A program made the translations under genes and the position numbers. The notes under the pieces were generated by a model. That model made no database searches, was not told where the DNA came from, and worked only from the letters and a program-made list of their open reading frames with translations. A DNA stretch of 41,104 nucleotides from Hahella sp. HN01 (GTDB taxonomy: Bacteria > Pseudomonadota > Gammaproteobacteria > Pseudomonadales > Oleiphilaceae), in assembly GCF_018986435.1 (NCBI RefSeq), contig NZ_JAHMIN010000034.1:1-41104 (forward strand), read 5' to 3'. Of the stretch, positions 24,779 through 32,138 are shown piece by piece (within the stretch, counting starts at the first letter, position 1; each line of letters starts with the position of its first letter).

Positions 24779-25381
24779 ATGGATATGCAGCAGTCCTCGC
24801 CCGCCGCGACCCACGACGGTCGTCGCACTCAGGAAACACACGCCAAGAAAGAGGGAAACGGGATCAAGGAGTCCAGTTTCTGGATCAGCCAGATATTCAT
24901 GATCCTGGCGACGGTGCTCGGCGTCTATCTGGCGGCGCAGGAAGGGCTAAATCAGGCGATTATTTTTGACGACCTGACTTCCCAACAAAACAATTACTAC
25001 CTGCGCAACTCGCTGGCCAGCGAGTTGCAGAGCAATATCATGCAAGCGGAGAAGTATGCTGAGTTCGTGAAGTCTCCTCCCAGCCGTAGCGCGATCAAAA
25101 TGTTTCCGCTGCAACTCGATTTATTCGTTTGGGAGAGCATGCGTTACTCTCCCTCGGCGTTGGAGACGCCCAGTCAGTTTATCCTTGAAATCCAGCGCTA
25201 TTACCGGGAGTTGGAAGACATTCGCGGCAAAATTGAGAGCAGCGCCTATGCGCCTCATTACGGCGCAGAGGAGATGAAAAAGCGTACGGAGCGGATGAAA
25301 AACGAGGTGCTGCCCAAGTTGCTCGCTAATGTGGATACGTTGAGACGTTATTTAAAAGAACACAATGCGCCGGTGGATTAA
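24779..25381 (+). CDS. Membrane-anchored helical protein, paralogue of the gene at 19447
   Basis: A 200-residue protein with a hydrophilic, Gln/His-rich start and the same anchor KESSFWISQIFMILATVLGVYL followed by AAQEGLNQAI (about residues 30-62). It has the same QLDLFVWESMRYSPSALETPSQF block as the copy at 19447, to which it is about two thirds identical. The helical C-terminal part ends at APVD, where the copy ends at VVLD. The pair must come from a duplication; the 4.7 kb between them is not duplicated. Function unknown. Confidence 0.8.
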   Translation: MDMQQSSPAATHDGRRTQETHAKKEGNGIKESSFWISQIFMILATVLGVYLAAQEGLNQAIIFDDLTSQQNNYYLRNSLASELQSNIMQAEKYAEFVKSPPSRSAIKMFPLQLDLFVWESMRYSPSALETPSQFILEIQRYYRELEDIRGKIESSAYAPHYGAEEMKKRTERMKNEVLPKLLANVDTLRRYLKEHNAPVD

Positions 25382-25404
25382 TCCTTCGCGGCGCAAAAAT
25401 GGCG

Positions 25405-25731
25405 TTATTTGTGCCGGGTCTCTGACATCACCCAGAGAGAGATACCGTTGCTGACGCTTCTGCAAAAAGCCAGCACCGGCTTCTCGCAATGTTCCATGAT
25501 ATCGATAAAAGAACTGATTTGAGTTTGTTCGTCCGCATTTCTATGCGAAGGAACGCTGTGGTAAGACAGTCCGAGGGCGTCAGCCCCGCGGCGTAGAGAT
25601 TCTGATTCCGCCTCCTGGTCGGGTTCGTTATTGACGATTGAGCGCACGCCCAGTTGGGCGGCGGCCTCCAGCTCGTCGCTTGACAGGCTGGAGGTGACGT
25701 AAAAATCAATTGCTAATCTGGTAATCGACAC
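25405..25731 (-). CDS. DUF442/TIGR01244-type phosphatase-like protein with an altered active-site loop
   Basis: A 108-residue protein from GTG 25731 (AAGGCGG upstream). The start FYVTSSLSSDELEAAAQLGVRSIVNNEPDQE fits the tyrosine-phosphatase-like family often fused to sulfur-metabolism domains (Blh/TIGR01244). The family signature is usually a CRSGTRS-type loop. Here it reads FCRSVSNGISLW: Cys90 is kept but the glycine and the loop arginine are replaced. The enzyme is probably inactive or altered; this is judged from sequence alone. No sulfur-metabolism gene is adjacent. Confidence 0.78.
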   Translation of the reverse strand: MSITRLAIDFYVTSSLSSDELEAAAQLGVRSIVNNEPDQEAESESLRRGADALGLSYHSVPSHRNADEQTQISSFIDIMEHCEKPVLAFCRSVSNGISLWVMSETRHK

Positions 25732-25834
25732 TGTTTACCGCCTTCTAATCGTAATAGACGCCAATCCCTGATGTAGGACTCTTTGTGAAGCCCTGCGCAA
25801 AGCAGCTGGTTTGGCCAGTGCTTGCGCGGGCTCC

Positions 25835-27235
25835 TTAGTTGTTGTTCTTCACCTTAATTCTCTGCGCCTTGACGGACTGTACGCCGGTCAAGTCGCCTAC
25901 TATTTCCACAAACGCGCCCACCTTGAGTCCGTTCTGCGAACCGGAGGCGTCGCTGATGTCCACGGAGATGCCAAGAATGGTCAGCACTTCGCCGGAGATG
26001 GCCGTTACAGGGCCTTCCACTGTTACCGCGTCATCCGCGCGCAGGCGTTCAATGCGGGTGGCGGTCAAGGGCGTGGTTCCACTCGCCGCTCTAACGGACA
26101 GTCTGTCGCCGCTGCGAATGTCATCCAGCCCGAAGTAAGGCTGATGGGCTTCGCTGCGGTCATCGAAGGCGGTCAGTTCATTGACGCTGAACGCGACGCC
26201 AAGGATGACGACCTGTTTGTCTGTTTCGCTGACTGAATCCGCGGCAGCTTCGACATGAATGTCATTGGTCTTCTTGAAGGTAATCGTTTGCGCCTGCAAT
26301 ACGCCGTCCGCGTCAATCGGCCCTTCTGCTTCAATACGTACGCCGTCAGCCAAATCCTGTTTCTGACCTTTTTTGAATTTGGCGCTGGCGGCGTTGACGG
26401 GCTGACCGCTCAGAGAGAAGCTTTGTTGCGACGCAAAGTCAGTGATGATGCCCTCATATTCCAGTCTGACGCCGCTTGCGGACATATCGCCGCGGGCTTT
26501 CAGTTTAACTTTCGCAGCAATGACGCCGGTATCTTCAAAGAAGCGCCCGTTGACTCTCACGTATTGGCCAACTTCTGGTTGTCCGCTGGAGAAGCCCTGC
26601 AGATCCGCCATACTGTAATCCACGCTCAAATCGCCGATGACGAAAGTGCGGTCAGGCGTGTCCACGCCTTGGATAACGGCGTTCACCGCTACCTGTTCGC
26701 CATCGCTGTAGGCGTCCGCAACTTTCTCGATGCGAGTGGCCACAACGCCTGTTGCGTCGGTTAACCCACTGATCGCCACCACCTGGCCGATAGCAAGATC
26801 GCTGAAATTGAGATTTTCAAATACAGCGCTGTCAGGAATCAGCGCGGTTTGTCCCAGTACGGTGATCTCGGCGTTATAGTCATCGACGTAATTCACCTCG
26901 GTTATCGGGCCGAATAAGGTTTGCTCAAAACTGACGCGACGAGCGTCGCCAGTGGTTGCGTCAGCATCCAGCGCGCCCTCGATAAGCACCACCATGCCCA
27001 CTTTTAGTGCGCTTTCGGAATAGCCGCTAATGCTGTCGATAACGATGTCCGCTGAATCGGTCTCATACTCCACGCCATTGACAAATACGCTGCCGAAGCT
27101 GCTGATTTCGCCGCGGGCGGCCACTGGCGCGCCAGTGCCTTCAATACCGCCGTCAGAGGATGCGCCGCCGGAGCAGGCTGAGAGCAGGCTGGTGGTCAAT
27201 ACCAGCGCCGTTAGGGCGTACAGGAATCTGCTCAT
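25835..27235 (-). CDS. DUF5666-type repeat lipoprotein
   Basis: Start ATG 27235 has GAGGAG upstream; longer frames would precede the signal. The 466-residue product has signal MSRFLYALTALVLTTSLLSAC with a textbook lipobox LSAC (Cys21), then SGGASSDGGIEGTGAPVAARGEISSFGSVFVNG. At least four beta-barrel-like repeats follow, of the pattern GxVxxIxG...LKVGMxVxVxG, e.g. ALKVGMVVLIEG, LAIGQVVAISG, PEVGQYVRVNG and LKVGAFVEIVG. This matches DUF5666 domains. Probably outer-membrane anchored. Its ATG overlaps the stop of the DUF6502-like gene (ATGA), so the two are translationally coupled. Confidence 0.88.
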   Translation of the reverse strand: MSRFLYALTALVLTTSLLSACSGGASSDGGIEGTGAPVAARGEISSFGSVFVNGVEYETDSADIVIDSISGYSESALKVGMVVLIEGALDADATTGDARRVSFEQTLFGPITEVNYVDDYNAEITVLGQTALIPDSAVFENLNFSDLAIGQVVAISGLTDATGVVATRIEKVADAYSDGEQVAVNAVIQGVDTPDRTFVIGDLSVDYSMADLQGFSSGQPEVGQYVRVNGRFFEDTGVIAAKVKLKARGDMSASGVRLEYEGIITDFASQQSFSLSGQPVNAASAKFKKGQKQDLADGVRIEAEGPIDADGVLQAQTITFKKTNDIHVEAAADSVSETDKQVVILGVAFSVNELTAFDDRSEAHQPYFGLDDIRSGDRLSVRAASGTTPLTATRIERLRADDAVTVEGPVTAISGEVLTILGISVDISDASGSQNGLKVGAFVEIVGDLTGVQSVKAQRIKVKNNN

Positions 27236-28077
27236 GGCTGCTCCTCGCGGGTTAAGGACTGCTCGAAATAGTATACGCCTATTCCCGCGCGGAATTTTCC
27301 GCTGCCCTGGAGCTTGGCATTGACGCCTCTGTCGTACCCGGATAACCACCGGTTTATGCGCTGCAAAATTTCTTCCACCTCTTCTTTACTGCGTCCGCGA
27401 ATCGCTTCCAGACATTCCATGGGGATATCGTTGTAGGCCACGGTGCGCTGGACGCGCGCTTCAGTGCGATCCGCCTCCAGGTTGTGGTCTATGGTGCGAA
27501 GCAGATCCGCAACCGCAGTACTCATAATCCTTAGCTTCTCTTTTAAATCAGTTTGCGGCACATAGCCGTCCACCTTTAGTGCAACCCGTTTGCCCGCCGC
27601 CTCTCCCTGATCGCTGATTTCCACGGAGTCCAGTCTGATCAGCTCGTCCAGGACCGCGCGAACCGGCACGTCGCCGCCATAGAGACGCACCAGTTCACTG
27701 AAGCTGTTGTCTCCCTCATCTAGAGGAAGGGAGAGCGGCGCGCCATGTTCGTCCTGAAAGCGAATGTCTCTGACCCAGCCGTTGACGACCCTGGAGCTTC
27801 TGTTGGCGCTTTGCGCCTCACCAGTCTCAATGGGGTTGGGCAGTTTCTCCAGTCTGGCGATTTCTTTGCGGTTAATGCCGGTCAATACGGACACTCTGGA
27901 GAGGCTCTGCTTACGGTTAGGGAGAGGAAACTCCTCGGTAGCGGCATCTATATAGGCGCGCTTCGCGATCTCCGCGAACTCGTTGTACGACATGCCGCGC
28001 CGCAACAGCAGCGCAGCCAAGGGTCGCAATAATTTGTAAATGGCGGCGTACAGCGCCTGACTTAATGCCTGGTTCAT
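27232..28077 (-). CDS. DUF6502-like protein with N-terminal helix-turn-helix
   Basis: From ATG 28077 the product has 281 residues; a TTG 63 bp upstream is an alternative, and neither has a clear ribosome binding site. MSYNEFAEIAKRAYIDAA, then QSLSRVSVLTGINRKEIARL (about residues 58-77), looks like a DNA-binding helix-turn-helix. The middle part and VADLLRTIDHNLEA complete the pattern I associate with DUF6502, often next to DUF5666 genes. It is first in an operon with the DUF5666 lipoprotein. A dyad starts 3 bp before its start codon, so autoregulation is conceivable (inference). Confidence 0.82.
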   Translation of the reverse strand: MNQALSQALYAAIYKLLRPLAALLLRRGMSYNEFAEIAKRAYIDAATEEFPLPNRKQSLSRVSVLTGINRKEIARLEKLPNPIETGEAQSANRSSRVVNGWVRDIRFQDEHGAPLSLPLDEGDNSFSELVRLYGGDVPVRAVLDELIRLDSVEISDQGEAAGKRVALKVDGYVPQTDLKEKLRIMSTAVADLLRTIDHNLEADRTEARVQRTVAYNDIPMECLEAIRGRSKEEVEEILQRINRWLSGYDRGVNAKLQGSGKFRAGIGVYYFEQSLTREEQP

Positions 28078-28079
28078 GA

Positions 28080-28099
28080 TTTGGGATATTATCGCCAAA
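28080..28099. promoter_or_regulatory. Dyad 1 of a paired operator
   Basis: TTTGGGATATTATCGCCAAA, an inverted repeat (TTTGG...CCAAA) directly upstream of the leftward DUF6502-like start. It matches the dyad at 28143 in 16 of 20 positions, and its centre is 63 bp from that one. Confidence 0.55.
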
Positions 28100-28112
28100 C
28101 TGTTGGTAAAAA

Positions 28113-28128
28113 TGTGAAATGGTTCACA
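28113..28128. promoter_or_regulatory. Perfect CRP/Vfr-type binding site
   Basis: TGTGAAATGGTTCACA fits the CRP consensus TGTGA-N6-TCACA exactly in both half-sites. It sits in the middle of the 116-bp divergent promoter region, 31 bp (centre to centre) from the left dyad and 32 bp from the right one. It is a strong candidate for cAMP-dependent control of both transcripts. Confidence 0.7.
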
Positions 28129-28142
28129 AAACGATTCCAATG

Positions 28143-28162
28143 TTTGGGCTTATTATCCCAAA
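28143..28162. promoter_or_regulatory. Dyad 2 of a paired operator
   Basis: TTTGGGCTTATTATCCCAAA has perfect 6-bp arms (TTTGGG/CCCAAA). It is the partner of the dyad at 28080 and lies 31 bp before the DUF4382-like start codon. The 63-bp spacing equals six turns of DNA, placing both on one face. Confidence 0.6.
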
Positions 28163-28193
28163 AGAACACAACCAACCCATAGGAGTAGATGTC

Positions 28194-29732
28194 ATGAATC
28201 GTTGGATTGCCATAGCGTTCACGTTGCTAATCGCCTCATGCGGCGGCGGAGGCGGCGGCTCCGGCAGTGACGACACTTCCGCTGCGGACGCCAAAGTGGG
28301 CTTGATCCTCACGGACGCGCCCAGCGGCGATTATACTAGAGCCATGATTACTTTCACGAAAGTTGAGCTGGTAGGCGATCAGGGCAAAGTGACCCTGTTC
28401 AGCGGCGAAGAGACTTTCGACTTATTGAGTCTTCCCGACTTTTACGAATTTCTGGACACTACCGACGTTCCCGCCGGCAAATACAGCTCTTTGCGCATCA
28501 CTACGTCAGACGTAAATTTGTATGAAGACGACGGTGCGGGCGGTGAAACTGAAGTGCCTTCCAAGCTGCCTTCAAAAGTCATCAAAGTGGTTAACCAGGG
28601 CGGATTCACCGTCACACCGGGTTCCGTACTGTTCATTGAAATCGATTTTGATATGAACAAAGCCCTCAAGTTCACAACCACGGGGCAGGGCAAAGTTATC
28701 ATTCGCCCAGTCGTGTTCGCCAACATTCGTTCCGAGATCCCCAATAACAAATTCGTACGGGTTCACGGCGACATTGAAAGCGTGGGCGACAACGCCTTTA
28801 GTTTGTGCCGCACTCAGTTCATCACAGATACCAGCGCTACCCCGGCGTCCAGTTCCGAGGACTGCATGCGCGTACGGATGGATGAGGATACCGGTATCTT
28901 CGCCAGCAACGGACTTCCCGCTGAGGCGTCGTCACTGGTTGAGGGCGATGAAGTGACGGTCATTGGTCGTCTGGTTCGGACCGTCGCCACGTCGCCCGAC
29001 ATTGACGATGCGAACTTGCCGGAAGAAGGTTACTGCATTGTCTGGTATCTGGATCGCAGCGTGGAAGAGCAGCCTGCCCCGCAGTTGTGCTCAACAATCA
29101 CAGCCGTGCCTGAGGGAGCGGTTCTGGTTAACAACCAGGGCGTCGTGGACGCTCATATCTTCGCTATCAATGCGTTGACCATCGAAGAAGGTCTGTTGAC
29201 TGCATTCAGACGCTACTCCGGTGAAGCGGCGTCCACCGTAGACGTGGATACCCGTCGCTTTGACGTCGCTCTGGATGAAGGGCAGGGCATCGCCACAGAT
29301 AGCCCCATCGCTGTGCAGTTGTTCCCGAAAACCCGCGTATTTAACGATGCGGGAACCGAGTTGACGCAGGCGGATATCCAAGTGGGCCTGAACGCTCTGA
29401 TTGATGCGGTGCTGGTGCTGCCGAGCGGAGAGGATAATTACCTGCGCTCGCCTTTCCTGGTGCTGAGTGAGAATGACGAAAAAGCGGGCGTCAGTGGTGA
29501 GCTGCTGTCCGTGGACGGCGACAACCTCCGTCTCACAGTCAGCGGCGACGCTGGCGATCGATGTGTTGACGCCGCCGGCGCCAATATCTATCTGGTTGTC
29601 ACCTCTGGCGATGAGACCACTAAGATGTCCGCTGCGTTCAGTGATCTGGCGGCGGGAGACACGTTGGATATCTTTGGAGAGGAAGATATTGCAGACGGTT
29701 GCTTCAATGCAGAGACAATTTTTATCTATTAA
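28194..29732 (+). CDS. DUF4382-type lipoprotein
   Basis: From ATG 28194 (TAGGAG upstream) the product has 512 residues. Signal MNRWIAIAFTLLIASC gives a lipidated Cys16 followed by a Gly-rich tether. The first domain, VGLILTDAPSGDYTRAMITFTKVELVGD through DLLSLPDF and LDTTDVPAGKYSSLRI, has the DUF4382 signature (TDAP and VPAGxYxxxRL). It continues to about residue 175 and is followed by DUF5666-like beta modules, such as FVRVHGDIESVGDN and LLSVDGDNLRLTVSGD. Probably anchored in the outer membrane. Divergent from the DUF6502/DUF5666 operon; the three likely form one functional unit of unknown role. Confidence 0.88.
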   Translation: MNRWIAIAFTLLIASCGGGGGGSGSDDTSAADAKVGLILTDAPSGDYTRAMITFTKVELVGDQGKVTLFSGEETFDLLSLPDFYEFLDTTDVPAGKYSSLRITTSDVNLYEDDGAGGETEVPSKLPSKVIKVVNQGGFTVTPGSVLFIEIDFDMNKALKFTTTGQGKVIIRPVVFANIRSEIPNNKFVRVHGDIESVGDNAFSLCRTQFITDTSATPASSSEDCMRVRMDEDTGIFASNGLPAEASSLVEGDEVTVIGRLVRTVATSPDIDDANLPEEGYCIVWYLDRSVEEQPAPQLCSTITAVPEGAVLVNNQGVVDAHIFAINALTIEEGLLTAFRRYSGEAASTVDVDTRRFDVALDEGQGIATDSPIAVQLFPKTRVFNDAGTELTQADIQVGLNALIDAVLVLPSGEDNYLRSPFLVLSENDEKAGVSGELLSVDGDNLRLTVSGDAGDRCVDAAGANIYLVVTSGDETTKMSAAFSDLAAGDTLDIFGEEDIADGCFNAETIFIY

Positions 29733-29785
29733 AGATAAACAATTGATCACGGGGCGCTGACGATACTGGCGCCCCCTATACAACC

Positions 29786-29820
29786 GCGCCGGCGAGCAGG
29801 CATTTTCTGTTCGCCGGCGC
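29786..29820. terminator. Large hairpin between convergent genes
   Basis: GCGCCGGCGAGCAG pairs with CTGTTCGCCGGCGC to give a 14-15-bp stem (one G-T pair) around a 7-base loop. It lies between the DUF4382-like stop and the stop of the leftward metallo-hydrolase-like gene. T runs are missing on both sides, yet the stem is strong and probably ends both transcripts. Confidence 0.65.
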
Positions 29821-29826
29821 AGTCGT

Positions 29827-30576
29827 TTACAACAGCTCCCAGTCCCCCCGCACCAGACGGAAACACTGTCCCTGTTCCGGTAGATAGACATCTTCGCGCT
29901 GATATATCAGGTCGCCCAAACGGGCCTTTTCCTGTTCCAGAACCTGATACAGGCATATCAGGCTACCGGCTTTGAAAGTGAGACCATGATAGGCCTCCCA
30001 ACTGCCGTGAAAATCATGTCGGTCTTTTTTAATCGAACGGCATTCGAGAAATATCAAATCCGCCTCGCCAGCCAGACGTAAGGGCGCTTCCAACAGCACG
30101 CCTTCTCCGTTGAAGAACAGCGCGCCGTTAGGCCCGGACAGCAACAGGGCGCGATTGGGCGCGGCATGTTGGGTCATGGCGGTGGACAGATTCCAGGGAC
30201 CAACGGCGAGTCCTTTATCGGACTGCTTCCAGCGCAGTAGAAAGCAGAGCCGTTGCTCAGGCCAGATGGCGTAATTCAGCAGATTTTGCAACAGGGGGCG
30301 ATGACCGTGAGGCGTAATCAGCACCAAGGGCTTGGTGCGTCCCTTGGCGTGCATCCAATTTACAAGGGTAATAAGGCCGGCGGCGTGGTCCGGGCCGCAA
30401 TGGCTCAGCAGAATGGCGTCGATATCCTCGATGGCGGTCTCTCGCCGCCACAAGGCCTGAGGTACGCCGGGGCCACAGCCGATCAGCATCTGAAAACGCT
30501 CTTCCGTGACGAGCAGGGATGAGTTTACCCGGGCGCGGTCGTAAGCTTCACCGCTCCCCAACACTTCAATGTGCAT
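29827..30576 (-). CDS. Metallo-beta-lactamase-fold protein with degenerate metal site
   Basis: From ATG 30576 (AGGAA just upstream; ATG 30588 is possible) the product has 249 residues. MHIEVLGSGEAYDRARVNSS and LIGCGPGVP match the start of RNase Z-like metallo-hydrolases. The metal motif HxHxDH appears as HCGPDH (59-64), so the second histidine is Gly61, and the usual DCG is GCG. Later metal ligands are also unclear: FFNGEG stands where an SGDT-type loop is expected. It therefore may bind one metal or none. Function unknown; it may be a non-catalytic relative. The stop lies just beyond the shared hairpin. Confidence 0.78.
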   Translation of the reverse strand: MHIEVLGSGEAYDRARVNSSLLVTEERFQMLIGCGPGVPQALWRRETAIEDIDAILLSHCGPDHAAGLITLVNWMHAKGRTKPLVLITPHGHRPLLQNLLNYAIWPEQRLCFLLRWKQSDKGLAVGPWNLSTAMTQHAAPNRALLLSGPNGALFFNGEGVLLEAPLRLAGEADLIFLECRSIKKDRHDFHGSWEAYHGLTFKAGSLICLYQVLEQEKARLGDLIYQREDVYLPEQGQCFRLVRGDWELL

Positions 30577-30787
30577 AGCTTTCCTCATAAATCCTGGGGC
30601 CTGGACGGACTGTCTATGTTCCGTTCATTCCAACGAGCGATGACGGCGTCGATTATCCTGGGCTGCCCCGACGCGTCAATGCGGCCGCTCATTGTAACCA
30701 AATACAACGGCGTCAGGGCAACTCCCTTTACGTTGCAAATTGGATCAGGCGTTGTAAGTTAATTTATTGAATTTAAAAAGATACAGA

Positions 30788-30808
30788 ACGGCGGCGCGAG
30801 GCCGCCGT
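30788..30808 (-). terminator. Terminator-like hairpin after the acyltransferase gene
   Basis: ACGGCGGC-GCGAG-GCCGCCGT: a perfect 8-bp stem 9 bp beyond the leftward stop codon. On the minus strand a run of five T starts eight bases after the stem (30779-30775). Confidence 0.65.
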
Positions 30809-30817
30809 GGGGGGAGA

Positions 30818-32038
30818 TCAGGTTTGCGGCGCGGAATCTCCCGGAGCGCCGGCGAACTTATTGATCAAAGGATTGGCGTACATTTCCAGAATGTAGCGTT
30901 GCAGCAGGTTAGGGTAGCCGCCGACCCGATCGGAGAACTCCGAGGCTTTTTGCCCCATTTCATCCCGATCCAGGTTGTCCCAGGCCTGTCTGGCCTGTCC
31001 CGCCAGCTCCTGCAGACGATGCAGCGACTCCTCCTGTAAATGAGCGAAAGACTCGCTCAGCGTTTTCAGCTGCTCAAACGCCAGAATATTGGAGGGGAAC
31101 AGCTTGTAGTTGCGGGTAATCTGCCGATCGATCGCGGCGGCCACTTCTTCCGCATCCTCAAAATCCTGTTGCAACGGCTCGCCGAAGGCAATGTGCACAC
31201 GACCTTTGGGGCAGGAGATGCCGCGGATAATGCTGGCGATGTCCTCGCCTTCGCCCTTCACATATTCGGACTGCTCCCGCGCCTGCAGTTCTTTCGCTTT
31301 GAGCAGATCGCAGGGATCGTATTCATAGGAAATGGACACCGGCACGATATTCATGCGTTTGATGGTGTCGCCGAAGGCCATGCCTTGCTTGCGGCCATAA
31401 ATATTAAGCATCTTGATGATGGCCGGATCGGTTTTATCCAGGCCATTCTTCGCTCTGCCTTCCCGCTGTGCGATCCAGATAGAGCGATTTTGCGCCAAGG
31501 TATCGTCAATATAGGCGGAAAGCTGGGTTAACGCCTGCAGCTTGGCCTTGTGACCCTCTACCGAGCGCTTGACCGTAAAGCTCCGGTTGAGACGCATGAT
31601 GTCGGACACCAGCGGGTTCGACAACAGGTTGTCGCCGATGGCGATTTCCACGAGTTCGCGACCGGATTGATACAGCGCGAAGTTGACCAGCGCTGGGTCC
31701 ATGGCGATGTCGCGATGATTGCTGATGAACAGAAAGGCGCGGTCCTTGGGAAGCTTGTCCAGCCCTTCATATGTGAAGCCGGAGGTGGTTTTCCTGACGG
31801 TGTTGGTCATGAAACCCGCCACCATGTCCTGAACATCGTGTATGGTGTTGATTCTGCGCAGATTGTGCTGCAGATTGCGTCTTACCAGGAACGAGGTGAG
31901 ACTGCGGCAGTATTTGGATAACCTGGGAAACTTATAATGTTCTATGGCCCGGACGAGTTGCTCGTCATGGCGCAGCCGCGAGATCACCTGAGGAACTTCA
32001 TCATCCCGATAGGGACGAATATCATCAAATGTACTCAT
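30818..32038 (-). CDS. 1-acylglycerol-3-phosphate acyltransferase-like protein
   Basis: A 406-residue PlsC/PlsB-superfamily acyltransferase that should move an acyl chain to a glycerol-phosphate type acceptor at the membrane. The catalytic motif is ISNHRDIAMDPALVN (105-119), with His108 and Asp114: five residues separate them instead of the usual four, a variant I recall from related proteins. IWIAQREGRAKNGLDKTDP (about 188-206) replaces the FPEGTRS motif. RMNIVPVSISYEYDPCDL and VHIAFGEPL are the later strands. The N-terminal 80 and C-terminal 100 residues are extra helical parts. It lies 100 bp after glpD on the same strand, which fits a glycerol-3-phosphate role. Confidence 0.85.
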   Translation of the reverse strand: MSTFDDIRPYRDDEVPQVISRLRHDEQLVRAIEHYKFPRLSKYCRSLTSFLVRRNLQHNLRRINTIHDVQDMVAGFMTNTVRKTTSGFTYEGLDKLPKDRAFLFISNHRDIAMDPALVNFALYQSGRELVEIAIGDNLLSNPLVSDIMRLNRSFTVKRSVEGHKAKLQALTQLSAYIDDTLAQNRSIWIAQREGRAKNGLDKTDPAIIKMLNIYGRKQGMAFGDTIKRMNIVPVSISYEYDPCDLLKAKELQAREQSEYVKGEGEDIASIIRGISCPKGRVHIAFGEPLQQDFEDAEEVAAAIDRQITRNYKLFPSNILAFEQLKTLSESFAHLQEESLHRLQELAGQARQAWDNLDRDEMGQKASEFSDRVGGYPNLLQRYILEMYANPLINKFAGAPGDSAPQT

Positions 32039-32138
32039 GAATTATATTTATGCTCATGCTTGTTGGACGCGCAAGTGTCTCATTAATGTTACAGCCGGTC
32101 CATTACAAAATGTACGTGAATCGCTGTGATAATGAGCG

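Noticed and set aside
26255-26764. Plus-strand open frame of 169 codons
   Set aside because: Opposite the DUF5666-like lipoprotein, which has a signal peptide, lipobox and repeats.
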